A DNA stretch of 21,124 bases from an uncultured Enorma sp. (GCA_905210055.1 CAJLVH010000020.1:1-21124), one strand, 5' to 3'; positions 1 to 7,449 are shown, numbered from the stretch's first letter. Notes: generated from the sequence alone by a model not told the origin. Numbers and translations: made by a program.

Positions 1-48
1 TTCAACCCATTTTGGAACGTGCTCGCTTTGCCCATGGAATGGGTTGAA
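1..48. repeat. 11-bp inverted repeat upstream of the uronate operon
   Basis: Bases 1-11 (TTCAACCCATT) are the exact reverse complement of bases 38-48 (AATGGGTTGAA), with 26 bases between the arms. It lies upstream of the first gene of the operon, so a split operator or an RNA stem in the leader are both possible. The window begins at the first base of the repeat, so the full extent cannot be seen. Confidence 0.5.
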
Positions 49-84
49 ACGAACCCGTCCCCAACCAACCCCTACCGTCCATTC

Positions 85-106
85 CCAGGAGGCGCAGTGC
101 CTCTGG
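85..106 (+). promoter_or_regulatory. leader hairpin before the first isomerase gene
   Basis: CCAGGAGGC (85-93) pairs with GCCTCTGG (99-106) with one bulged G and a five-base loop, 36 bases before the ATG at 142. There is no T-run after it, so it is not an intrinsic terminator. It may be a leader or mRNA-stabilising structure; the function is unknown. Confidence 0.3.
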
Positions 107-141
107 AAGGTTGTATCACCAACGTGAAGGAGATGGATCTC

Positions 142-810
142 ATGAAGATCGCCCTTATCCAGGAATTCTCGCAGGCATCGAAGAACGACATCATCTTGGG
201 TCAGCTCAAGAAGGTTGCCGAGCCCCTGGGCAACACCGTGTACAACACCGGTATGCAGCAGGTCGACAATCCCAACGATCGCCCTGAGGACTACACCGAG
301 GAGAACCCGCGCCTCACCTATCTGCACATCGGCATCCAGGCTGCACTGCTCCTGAACTCCAAGGCCGTCGACTTCGTCGTCACCGGCTGTGGCACCGGCC
401 AGGGCGCCCTCATGAGCTGCAACATGTACCCCGGTGTCGTGTGCGGCTACTGCATCGAGCCCACGGATGCCTACCTCTTCCTGCAGATCAATGACGGCAA
501 CGCCCTCTCGATTCCTTATGCCAAGGGCTTCGGCTGGGGTGCCGAGCTCAACCTCGAGAACATCTTCACCCGCGCCTTCGGTTCGCCCAAGGGCCAGGGT
601 TACCCGGCGGATCGCAAGGAGTCGCAGAACAAGAACGTGAAGCTTCTTGACGATGTGAAGACGCGCGTTGCCAAGCCGCTGCCGGAGATCATCCGCGCGC
701 TCGACCCCGAGATGGTCAAGACCGCCCTCACTCCGGCGTTCCTGGATTGCTTCTACGCCAACTGCCAGGACAAGGAGCTCGAGGAGCTCGTCCGCGAGTT
801 CGCCGCGTAA
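142..810 (+). CDS. RpiB/LacA/LacB-family sugar isomerase, DhuI-like
   Basis: This 222-residue protein belongs to the RpiB/LacAB aldose-ketose isomerase fold. The visible signature is TGCGTGQG (residues 81-88), whose Cys83 matches the catalytic cysteine of RpiB, followed by GNALSIPYAKGFGWG (119-133). It is longer than ordinary RpiB (about 150 residues) and resembles, from memory, the roughly 213-residue subfamily containing streptococcal DhuI, which isomerises 4-deoxy-L-threo-5-hexosulose uronate from unsaturated uronic acids. The start at 142 is chosen because AAGGAG (127-132) precedes it and the protein opens with the conserved MKIALI; the open frame runs back to 19, but that extension is unlike the family. 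It is the first gene of an operon also holding uxaB and uxaA, which supports a uronate role. Fold assignment is strong; the DhuI substrate is inferred. Confidence 0.85.
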   Translation: MKIALIQEFSQASKNDIILGQLKKVAEPLGNTVYNTGMQQVDNPNDRPEDYTEENPRLTYLHIGIQAALLLNSKAVDFVVTGCGTGQGALMSCNMYPGVVCGYCIEPTDAYLFLQINDGNALSIPYAKGFGWGAELNLENIFTRAFGSPKGQGYPADRKESQNKNVKLLDDVKTRVAKPLPEIIRALDPEMVKTALTPAFLDCFYANCQDKELEELVREFAA

Positions 811-836
811 CGTTCGCGAGAGAGTCGTATGAGCTC

Positions 837-866
837 GGAGGGCGCTTCCGCATGGTGGCGCCCTCC
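837..866 (+). promoter_or_regulatory. intercistronic hairpin, 9-bp perfect stem
   Basis: GGAGGGCGC (837-845) and GCGCCCTCC (858-866) form a perfect stem with a 12-base loop, 26 bases after the isomerase stop. The following bases are GTTCTG, too poor in T for a convincing intrinsic terminator. It may protect the upstream message or act as a weak attenuator. Confidence 0.45.
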
Positions 867-874
867 GTTCTGAC

Positions 875-893
875 ATTGGGGACAGTCCCCAAT
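875..893. repeat. REP-like palindrome ATTGGGGAC-A-GTCCCCAAT
   Basis: A perfect 9+1+9 palindrome lies between the isomerase and dehydrogenase genes. A GGGGAC...GTCCCC core is, from general knowledge, common among dispersed REP-type palindromes associated with REP-associated tyrosine transposases. Only one copy is seen here, so membership of a repeat family is inferred. As RNA it would need a larger loop than its single central base. Confidence 0.45.
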
Positions 894-947
894 ACCAGGG
901 CACTAAGACAGGCCTGCGTGCAGGCTGCTATGGAAGGAGCGGTTGGG

Positions 948-2078
948 ATGCCCGAGGTCACGACGCAATATCTGCCAAGCTACACCGTGGGAACGGAGGC
1001 GTACGGCGCGGTTCGGCAGGTAGTGGGTTCCGCCGAAGCGGTGGTGATCGGCGGGCACAAGGCCATGGCCGCCGGCCTCGATAGGCTCAAGGCAGCCGTC
1101 GAGGGCTCCGACGTGCACATCGTCGACGCCCTGTGGTATGGCGGGGAGGCCACCTACACCCAGATCGAGCGTCTGGTGGCGGAGCCGAGTGTGCAGGCGG
1201 CAGACGCCATCTTCGCCATGGGTGGTGGCAAGGTGGTCGATACCTGCAAGATGGTCGCCCACAATCTGGGCAAGCCCCTCTACACGTTCCCCACCATCGC
1301 TTCGAACTGCTCCCCGGTGAGCTGCATCTCCATCCTGTATAACGACGATGGCAGCTTCCGCGAGATCGTGCAGCTCCATGTACCGCCCGCGCATTGCTTC
1401 ATCGATACGCGCGTCATCGCCGAGGCTCCCGAGGTATACCTTTGGGCGGGCATTGGCGACACGATCGCGAAATACTACGAGGTCACGTTTTCCATGCGCG
1501 GCGACAGTCCCGCCTATGCGCCGGTACTTGGCCAGGCAATCTCGTGCATGTGCGCCGAGCCGCTGCTCTCGCATGCCACGGCGGCGCTTGCAGATTGCCG
1601 CGAGAACCGCGTGAGCGCAGACCTCGAGCATGCCGCGCTTAACATCGTCGTGAGCACGGGGCTCGTCTCCGGGCTCGTGGGCGTGGACTACAACAGCGCC
1701 CTTGCGCACGCACTCTTCTATGGCCTCACCACGATTCCTTCGGTTGAGCATGACCATCTGCACGGCGAGGTCGTCTCGTACGGCGTGCTCGTGCAGCTCG
1801 CTATGGACAACGATGACGATGAGCTCGCGAAGCTTCTGCGCCTGTACCGCTCGCTCGGCCTGCCCACGTGTCTTGCCGACTTGGGGCTCACGCTCGAGGA
1901 CGATTTCACCGAGGTTCTTGCGGCGACCGAGGTCAACCAGGAGCTGCGCCACGTGCCTTATACGGTCACGCAGGAGCTCATCTGGAATGCCATCGTGAAG
2001 CTCGAAGAGGTTTCCGCGGCGTGCGACGTGCCCGCCGCGCCCGCGCCGACCGTCCCGCTCGACGGTAACGCCGCATAA
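948..2078 (+). CDS. GldA-type iron-containing alcohol dehydrogenase
   Basis: This 376-residue protein is a group III metal-dependent NAD(P)H dehydrogenase of the glycerol dehydrogenase branch. Visible motifs are MGGGKVVDTCK (91-101, nucleotide binding), PTIASNCSPVS (115-125), and the metal ligands Asp171 (in AGIGDT), His254 (in LAHALFYG) and His272 (in HGEVVSYG), spaced as in bacterial GldA. The ATG at 948 has AAGGAG at 934-939; an upstream ATG at 930 overlaps that site and is less likely. The C-terminal tail is rich in Ala and Pro. Its substrate is unknown. In this operon it may reduce or oxidise a uronate-derived keto acid; related proteins act on glycerol, hydroxycarboxylates or 2-deoxy-scyllo-inosose, so no specific name is given. 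Confidence 0.88.
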   Translation: MPEVTTQYLPSYTVGTEAYGAVRQVVGSAEAVVIGGHKAMAAGLDRLKAAVEGSDVHIVDALWYGGEATYTQIERLVAEPSVQAADAIFAMGGGKVVDTCKMVAHNLGKPLYTFPTIASNCSPVSCISILYNDDGSFREIVQLHVPPAHCFIDTRVIAEAPEVYLWAGIGDTIAKYYEVTFSMRGDSPAYAPVLGQAISCMCAEPLLSHATAALADCRENRVSADLEHAALNIVVSTGLVSGLVGVDYNSALAHALFYGLTTIPSVEHDHLHGEVVSYGVLVQLAMDNDDDELAKLLRLYRSLGLPTCLADLGLTLEDDFTEVLAATEVNQELRHVPYTVTQELIWNAIVKLEEVSAACDVPAAPAPTVPLDGNAA

Positions 2079-2088
2079 GGGGGCTGCG

Positions 2089-2289
2089 ATGCGCCTATCC
2101 GAGTACATCCAGATCGTCAGCGTGATCATAGGTCTCGGCCTCATCACATGGGTGAAGATGGCCTACACGCGTCGCGTTGGTGCGCCGCGTTCGTTCGAGC
2201 CGTACAGCAAACAAGAGCTTTTGGCGCGGAACCTCGGCTTCGCCTTCGTCGCCGTCGCGCTCGCGCTCGTGTTCTTCCCGTTCGGCTAA
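2089..2289 (+). CDS. small two-helix membrane protein
   Basis: This 66-residue protein has two hydrophobic helices (about residues 6-24 and 48-64) joined by a basic, polar loop, so both ends should lie on the same side of the membrane. AAGGGGG sits 6-12 bases before the ATG, and the gene begins 11 bases after the preceding stop, which supports expression as part of the operon. No family is recognised. It lies just before the IolC-like kinase and two genes before a larger membrane protein; it could be an accessory subunit, but nothing in the sequence shows this. Confidence 0.75.
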   Translation: MRLSEYIQIVSVIIGLGLITWVKMAYTRRVGAPRSFEPYSKQELLARNLGFAFVAVALALVFFPFG

Positions 2290-2336
2290 TCACGAAGCGT
2301 GCGGCGCCTGTCCCTTTTGTTAGAAAGGAGCCTCCC

Positions 2337-3371
2337 ATGGCCTACATCGAATTCGACCAGTCCCGTCCACTCGATATCGTGCTGCTCGGCCGTGTGGCCA
2401 TCGACTTCAACCCTGCGTATTCCGATGTCGTGAAAGAGGAGTTCAAGCCACTCAAGGACGTCCATTACTTCGAGAAGTACGTAGGCGGTTCGCCGGCGAA
2501 CATCGCGGTGGGCGTGACGCACCACGGTCTTAAGGCGGGTTTCATCGCCAAGGTCTCCGACGACCAGTTTGGCGACTTCGTGACCGAGTACTTCGAGCGC
2601 GAGGGCATCGACACGAGCCACATCACCCGGTGCACGGGCGGCGAGAAGCTCGGTCTCACCTTCACCGAGATGCTGAGCCCCAGCGAGTCGCACATCCTTA
2701 TGTACCGCAACGCCATCGCGGACCTGCAGCTTTCCGTCGATGACGTAGATGCGGGTTACATCGCTTCCGCCAAGTGCATCCTCATCTCGGGTACGGCGCT
2801 TGCCGAAAGCCCCAGCCGCGAGGCCGCCCTCAAGGCCGCGATGCTCGCCCGCCAGGTGGGTACGCCCATCATCTTCGACATCGACTATCGTGCGTACAAC
2901 TGGAAGAACGCGGACGAGATCTCGATCTACTATTCCGCGCTCGCGAACCAGGCAGACATCATCATGGGCTCCCGCGAGGAGTTCGACCTCACCGAGCGCC
3001 TTATCAAGCCGGGCATGACCGACGAGGAGAGCGCGGCCTACTGGCAGGCTAAACATGCCAAGATCGTCGTCATCAAGCACGGCATGCAGGGTTCGACCGC
3101 GTATTGCGACGACGGTGAGAAGTTCTCCATCAAGCCGTTCCCCGTCACGGCGCGCAAGGGCTTCGGCGGCGGCGACGGCTATGGTTCTGGCTTCATATAT
3201 GGCCTGTTCCAGGGTTGGGACATCCAGCGCTGCCTGGAATTCGGCTCCGCCGAGGCGTCCATGATGGTGCGCGCGAACAACTGCTCCGACGCGCTCCCCG
3301 GCCCCGCTGAGGTCGAGGCGTTCATCGCGGAAGAGAAGGCGCAGTTCGGCGAGATGGTGGCGCGCGCATGA
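2337..3371 (+). CDS. iolC: PfkB-family sugar-acid kinase, IolC-like
   Basis: This 344-residue protein matches 5-dehydro-2-deoxygluconokinase (IolC) along its length: GRVAIDF (18-24), KYVGGSPANIAVG (47-59, substrate loop), LMYRNAIADL (121-130), ISGTALAESPSREA (150-163), FDIDYRAYNW (180-189), VVIKHGMQGS (244-253) and NNCSDALP near the C-terminus. The catalytic aspartate is Asp280 in FGGGDGYGSGF, where the family usually has FGAGDSYAS. The start has AAAGGAG (2324-2330) seven bases before it. Other myo-inositol genes (iolG, iolE, iolD, iolB) are absent; the neighbours are uronate genes whose product is 2-keto-3-deoxygluconate, so it may phosphorylate that compound instead. The family call is firm and the substrate is uncertain. 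Confidence 0.85.
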   Translation: MAYIEFDQSRPLDIVLLGRVAIDFNPAYSDVVKEEFKPLKDVHYFEKYVGGSPANIAVGVTHHGLKAGFIAKVSDDQFGDFVTEYFEREGIDTSHITRCTGGEKLGLTFTEMLSPSESHILMYRNAIADLQLSVDDVDAGYIASAKCILISGTALAESPSREAALKAAMLARQVGTPIIFDIDYRAYNWKNADEISIYYSALANQADIIMGSREEFDLTERLIKPGMTDEESAAYWQAKHAKIVVIKHGMQGSTAYCDDGEKFSIKPFPVTARKGFGGGDGYGSGFIYGLFQGWDIQRCLEFGSAEASMMVRANNCSDALPGPAEVEAFIAEEKAQFGEMVARA

Positions 3372-4078
3372 GACCGCTGCTCGTGATGGGCTTGGACGGC
3401 GTGACCATCGACTGGGCGCGTACGGTGCTCCGCATGGCGATGTACCTTGCGGGCGTTGTGATCTTGGCGCTCGGTATGGTTGTACAGACCGAGTCTGGCC
3501 TGGGCGTAGCGTCGCTCACGTGCTTCGCGCAGGTGATCGCCGACATTCTGGGCACGTCGCTCGGTTCCATGATCACGGCGACGTATTGCGCCTACATCGT
3601 GGCGCAGGCGCTCATCTTGCGCCGGCAGTTCCAGCCGCGTATCCTGCTCGAGGTGTTCTTCTCGGCGGTGATCGGCATCTTCACCGATTTTTTCATGGCC
3701 GTGATGCCCATCCACCCCGAAGGGTTGCCCGCGCAGGTGGCGACGATGGTGTTCTCGCTCGTGCTCATTTCGTTCGGCGTGAGCCTCGTGGTGAACATGG
3801 GTGTGGTGCCCAATGCGCCGGACGGTCTGGTGCAGGTGATTTCCGAGAAGCTGCGCCGTCGCTTCGGTGACGTGAAGGTCGTCTTCGATACGAGCCACGT
3901 GGTAGTGGCGCTTGTGCTGTCGTGGACGGTCCTCCACACGATCGATGCCTTCGGTGTCACGACGGTCATCGCGGCGCTGTTCTTGGGCAAGTTCATCAAC
4001 GTCATGAATCGCCTGTTCGCGGCGAAGTTTCAGCGTACGGCATTCGGCAGGGACCGTGTCGCGTGCGCGTCGCAGTAG
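3368..4078 (+). CDS. YczE/YitT-type multipass membrane protein
   Basis: This 236-residue integral membrane protein has five or six hydrophobic segments (about 20-40, 67-85, 92-113, 122-143, 173-191 and 194-211). The early glycine-rich stretch ALGMVVQTESGLGVASL and the NAPDGLVQVIS segment after the fourth helix are typical of the YczE/YyaS group. Its ATG overlaps the kinase stop by four bases, so the two are translationally coupled. The family has no firmly known substrate; some members are suspected transporters or regulators of small-molecule export. Its position suggests a link to the sugar-acid pathway, but no standard uronate transporter is seen here. Confidence 0.75.
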   Translation: MRPLLVMGLDGVTIDWARTVLRMAMYLAGVVILALGMVVQTESGLGVASLTCFAQVIADILGTSLGSMITATYCAYIVAQALILRRQFQPRILLEVFFSAVIGIFTDFFMAVMPIHPEGLPAQVATMVFSLVLISFGVSLVVNMGVVPNAPDGLVQVISEKLRRRFGDVKVVFDTSHVVVALVLSWTVLHTIDAFGVTTVIAALFLGKFINVMNRLFAAKFQRTAFGRDRVACASQ

Positions 4079-4090
4079 GAAGGGGTTGCC

Positions 4091-4708
4091 ATGGAGGTAC
4101 TGGTCGTCGCGATCGTCGTCGTGTTCGTCCTCATCATGGGCTTCAAGGCCGTCGCCGGCTACGGCAGTTACAAGGGGTCGCTCTACCAGCGCCTGTTCGG
4201 CAGCTACCTCGAGTACTTCTGGCGCATGAGCATGAAGGAAGACCTTTCGGAATCGAGCCTGCTCAAAGAGCGCATCGGCGCGCATCGCATCGTCTACAAC
4301 GCCTACCGCGACAGCCAGGGGCGCATCGCCGCGACGTTCGCGACGATCTTTTCCACGCGTGGGCATGCGGCGATTTGCATGGTCGCGACCGCGGGCGCGA
4401 TCGCCGGCAAGGATACGGGCAGCTGGACCGTCGAGCGCGACGGCAAGAAGCTCGCTCTTGCCTCGCCCGTGACCTACGTGCGGCGGCAGAAGAAGCTGCT
4501 CGATAGCTTTTTGAAGAACGCGCCGGTGGAGTACATCATCGCATTCAACGAGGGTGCGGACGTGAGCGCCGTGGATTGCTCTTGCACGGTGCTCACGATC
4601 GATAAGGTAGTCGAGCACTTGGAGCAGATGCCGGCGGGCACCGCCACCGAGGCGGAGGTGCTCCGTGCGTTCAACACGTTTAAGGAGATGGCTGTCAATG
4701 CAGGATAA
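4091..4708 (+). CDS. membrane-anchored protein, possible degenerate NERD-like domain
   Basis: This 205-residue protein has one N-terminal transmembrane helix (about 2-19) and a soluble remainder. The central part (roughly 85-165) has a pattern recalling NERD nuclease-related domains: a hydrophobic strand with GAIAGKDTGSW, a later SPVTYVRRQKKLLDSFL helix, then VEYIIAFNEGADV. The usual acidic and lysine active-site residues are not clear, so an active nuclease is not claimed. AGGAAGGGG lies before the ATG and the gene starts 12 bases after the previous stop. The next gene overlaps it by 11 bases. Function is unknown; the NERD comparison is by eye and tentative. Confidence 0.65.
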   Translation: MEVLVVAIVVVFVLIMGFKAVAGYGSYKGSLYQRLFGSYLEYFWRMSMKEDLSESSLLKERIGAHRIVYNAYRDSQGRIAATFATIFSTRGHAAICMVATAGAIAGKDTGSWTVERDGKKLALASPVTYVRRQKKLLDSFLKNAPVEYIIAFNEGADVSAVDCSCTVLTIDKVVEHLEQMPAGTATEAEVLRAFNTFKEMAVNAG

Positions 4709-5666
4709 GGGTATGGGCGGACGCACCGCTCCCGTTGCGACCCCGGTCTCGCGCGCGCTCCCACAGGTGCAGCTTGCTGGGAAATGCGACCGCTATGTGC
4801 TCTCGAACGGTGTCGAGATCCCATGCTTGGGGTTCGGCACCTATATGATCCCCAACGACGATGAGGGCGCGGCGGCCGTACGCGCTGCGCTCGACCTGGG
4901 ATTCCGCCATATCGACGGTGCGGCGAACTATAACAACGAGGACATGGTGGGGCGCGTGCTCGCCGAGAGCGGCGTGCCGCGCAACGAGGTTTTCCTTACG
5001 AGCAAGCTTAAGAACACCGAGCAGGGCTACGAGAAGACGCTCGCTGCGTTCGACCGCACGCTTGCCGACCTGGGTACGGACTACCTCGACCTCTACCTCA
5101 TTCACTGGCCGAAGGTCGCGGGGACGGAAGACCGCTGGGAAGAGATTATCGCCGATACTTGGCGGGCGTTCGAGGAGCTCTACGAGGCGGGACGCGTGCG
5201 GGCGATCGGCGTATCGAACTTCCTCGTGCATCATCTGGAGACGCTCGAGCGTCATGCGCGCATCATGCCGCATGTGGACCAGATCGAGCTCAATCCCACG
5301 TATCAGCAGCGCGAGACCGTCGCCTGGTGCGAGGAGCGCGGCATCCAGCTCGAGGCGTGGGCGCCCCTGGGTCGCGGTCGGCTCATGCGCGACGAGCACG
5401 TGCTTGCGCTCGCGGAGCGCCTGGGCAAGGACGCCGGCCAGGTGTGTGTGCGCTGGGCGCTGCAAAAGGGCTTCATCACCATGCCGAAGTCCACGAAGCT
5501 CGCGCGTATCAAGTCGAACAGCGAAGTGTTCGACTTCGAGCTTTCGCCCGAGGATATGGCGCTGCTCGATAGCTATAACACCGACGACAACTATACGTTC
5601 CACCCCGACCGCCTCGCCGAGTGGGCGGAGCGCGTGGCTGCCGCGCACCGTGAGAGCGGTGTCTAG
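4698..5666 (+). CDS. aldo/keto reductase, AKR5-like, first copy
   Basis: This 322-residue NAD(P)H-dependent aldo/keto reductase has the full catalytic tetrad: Asp73 and Tyr78 in HIDGAANYNNE, Lys103 in LTSKLKN and His136 in LYLIHWP. IGVSNF, QIELNP and MPKSTK mark the substrate and cofactor regions. It resembles the 2,5-diketogluconate reductase/YvgN group. An extension of about 30 residues precedes the first strand, compared with the second copy at 9147. The ATG at 4698 overlaps the previous gene by 11 bases and has AAGGAG at 4682-4687; a second ATG at 4713 is possible. Because it resembles diketogluconate reductases and sits in a uronate operon, it may reduce a diketo sugar acid (inference). 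Confidence 0.9.
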   Translation: MQDKGMGGRTAPVATPVSRALPQVQLAGKCDRYVLSNGVEIPCLGFGTYMIPNDDEGAAAVRAALDLGFRHIDGAANYNNEDMVGRVLAESGVPRNEVFLTSKLKNTEQGYEKTLAAFDRTLADLGTDYLDLYLIHWPKVAGTEDRWEEIIADTWRAFEELYEAGRVRAIGVSNFLVHHLETLERHARIMPHVDQIELNPTYQQRETVAWCEERGIQLEAWAPLGRGRLMRDEHVLALAERLGKDAGQVCVRWALQKGFITMPKSTKLARIKSNSEVFDFELSPEDMALLDSYNTDDNYTFHPDRLAEWAERVAAAHRESGV

Positions 5667-5755
5667 CCGGCAACATGCCCGTGCGGAATTCGGGCGCGCG
5701 GCGACCCGGTGCTCCCATGCGAGCCTCTATGGCACCAAGACCAGGGTCTGCCGCA

Positions 5756-5849
5756 GAGCGGCGATGCTTCGCCCGTCGCGAGTTCCGCAGCACGACGGCG
5801 AAGCCGTCGTGCGAGGAGTGTCTGAGCAGCGGGCGAAATATCGCCGCTC
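5756..5849 (+). ncRNA. 94-base nested inverted repeat before uxaB
   Basis: Bases 5756-5775 pair with 5830-5849: 18 of 20 positions are complementary, broken only by a two-base internal mismatch. Enclosed is a perfect 10-bp hairpin, GCACGACGGC (5790-5799) with GCCGTCGTGC (5803-5812) and a GAA loop. The element ends 30 bases before the uxaB ATG and has no T-run. It could be a structured leader, an RNase processing barrier, or a small palindromic repeat element with 20-base terminal inverted repeats. No known riboswitch is recognised. Confidence 0.5.
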
Positions 5850-5879
5850 GCCAGGAGGAAGAGACTGAGAGGAGAAACC

Positions 5880-7388
5880 ATGGATACGCTGAGCTACGCA
5901 ACCTTGGAGAAGATCGGTTACGAGGGGTATGTTCTGCCGAAGGACGCGCCCGAGAAGGTGCTGCAGTTCGGTGAGGGCAACTTCCTGCGTGCGTTCGTCG
6001 ACCGTTACTTCGACCTCGCGAACGAGGTGACCGGCTGGAACGGCAAGATCGTCATGGTGCAGCCCATCGACGGCGCCTACGGCTTCGCGGACGGCATCAA
6101 TGCGCAGGATTGCCTCTACACCGTGCTCATGCGCGGCAAGCAAGACGGCGTGGCCATGGACGAGGCGCGTCTCATCTCGAGCTGCAGCCGCTGCATCAAT
6201 CCGTATCGCCCGGATGACTACCAGGCCATGATGGAGGTCGCTACCTCGGACGACCTCGAGATCATCGTCTCGAACACCACCGAGGCAGGCATCGCCTACG
6301 ACGCGTCCTGCCAGCCCACAGACGAGCCGCCGGCTAGCTTTCCCGCGAAGCTCGCCCAGGTGCTGCATGCGCGCTGGGAGGCCGGCAAGCCGGGCGTCGT
6401 GGTGCTCTCCTGCGAGCTCATCGACAACAACGGCGCCGAGCTGCTGCGTATCGTGCGCCAGCATGTGGCCGATTGGGGTTGGGAGGAGGCCTTCGACGCG
6501 TGGCTGCAAACGGACTGCACGTTCTGCACGACGCTCGTGGACACGATCGTTCCCGGCCGTATCCGCGATGCCGCTGAGGCCGCTGCGGTAGCCGAGCGCC
6601 TGGGTTACGAGGATCCGTTTCTCGCCGTGCGCGAGCCCTTCCAGATGTGGGGTATCCAGGGCGACGAGACGCTCGCCGCGAAGCTCCCGTTTATTCAGGC
6701 CGAGCTGCCGGGTGCATTCGTGACGCCCAACGTAACGCCCTACAAGAAGCGCAAGGTGCGCATCCTGAACGGCGCCCACACCGGCTTCGTGCCGGGCGCG
6801 TGGCTCGCGGGCTTCGATATCGTGCGCGACTGCATGCACGACGATGTGGTGCGAGGCTTCATGAACACGTTGCTCGAGCGCGAGGTCATCCCGACGCTTT
6901 CCGCCGAGCTCGATGAGGCTGACCTGCGCGCCTTCGCGGCAGCCGTTCAGGATCGCTTCGACAACCCGTTCATCGACCACCAGCTGCTCTCTATCTGCCT
7001 CAACTCCACGTCGAAGTGGGCGGCGCGCGACCTGCCCACGATGCTCGACTACGTGGAGCAGATGGGCGAGCTGCCGCGCTGCCTCACCACGAGCCTCGCC
7101 GCGCTCATCGCGTTCTACACGACCGGCTTTGAGGGGCGCGACGCGGACGGTCTGCACCTGCGCCGTGCGGATGGCACCGCGTACACCGCGCAGGACGACG
7201 CTTGGGTGCTCGATTTCTACGCTGAGCGCCACGATACGGATGATGCCCAGCTCGTGCACGAGGTGCTCGGTTGCGAGCAGATGTGGGGCCAGAGCCTGCT
7301 CGAGGTCGCAGGTCTCGAAGCAGCCGTGGCCGCGGCACTCGCGACCATCCGCACCGAGGGCGTGAAAGCTGCGTTTACCGTCGCATGA
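5880..7388 (+). CDS. uxaB: tagaturonate reductase (altronate oxidoreductase)
   Basis: This 502-residue protein of the mannitol dehydrogenase family reduces D-tagaturonate to D-altronate with NADH, the second step of galacturonate breakdown. Visible features are FGEGNFLRAF near residue 31 (nucleotide-binding start), IVSNTTEAGI, SCELIDNNG, DTIVPGRI and KVRILNGAHT, the last carrying the catalytic lysine region. Length matches UxaB (about 480-500 residues). GAGAGGAG (5867-5874) lies five bases before the ATG. A fructuronate reductase would look similar at fold level, but pairing with altronate dehydratase immediately downstream supports UxaB. The 213-base gap before it carries the large inverted repeat at 5756-5849. 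Confidence 0.93.
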   Translation: MDTLSYATLEKIGYEGYVLPKDAPEKVLQFGEGNFLRAFVDRYFDLANEVTGWNGKIVMVQPIDGAYGFADGINAQDCLYTVLMRGKQDGVAMDEARLISSCSRCINPYRPDDYQAMMEVATSDDLEIIVSNTTEAGIAYDASCQPTDEPPASFPAKLAQVLHARWEAGKPGVVVLSCELIDNNGAELLRIVRQHVADWGWEEAFDAWLQTDCTFCTTLVDTIVPGRIRDAAEAAAVAERLGYEDPFLAVREPFQMWGIQGDETLAAKLPFIQAELPGAFVTPNVTPYKKRKVRILNGAHTGFVPGAWLAGFDIVRDCMHDDVVRGFMNTLLEREVIPTLSAELDEADLRAFAAAVQDRFDNPFIDHQLLSICLNSTSKWAARDLPTMLDYVEQMGELPRCLTTSLAALIAFYTTGFEGRDADGLHLRRADGTAYTAQDDAWVLDFYAERHDTDDAQLVHEVLGCEQMWGQSLLEVAGLEAAVAAALATIRTEGVKAAFTVA

Positions 7389-7389
7389 C

Positions 7390-7419
7390 GTAAAAATACC
7401 CCAGGGGTTTTTAACATCT
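7390..7419 (+). repeat. 30-base palindromic repeat, copy 1 (uxaB-uxaA gap)
   Basis: The sequence starts two bases after the uxaB stop codon. Its core ACCCCAGGGGT is flanked by an A-rich left side and TTTTT on the right, then AACATCT. A copy 28/30 identical lies on the - strand at 16807-16836 between hypD and hypE. The palindrome followed by TTTTT looks like a weak intrinsic terminator, but it sits within an operon, so partial termination, processing or protein binding is possible. Confidence 0.75.
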
Positions 7420-7449
7420 TTTGGATCCGGTACTACGAGGAGGTGCTCC

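Noticed and set aside
19..141. N-terminal extension of the first isomerase
   Set aside because: The 41 extra residues are unlike the family, cover the leader hairpin, and the ATG at 142 has a good RBS.
3179..4726. 515-residue - strand frame opposite the YczE-type and NERD-like genes
   Set aside because: Its translation is a run of His, Arg, Asp and Glu typical of antisense frames in GC-rich genes, and the + strand genes have RBS sites and coherent hydrophobic segments.
7390..7419. Simple strong intrinsic terminator ending the uxaB transcript
   Set aside because: Only a short GC core with a three-base loop and a five-base T-run is available, and uxaA directly follows in the same pathway; partial termination remains possible and is covered as a finding.
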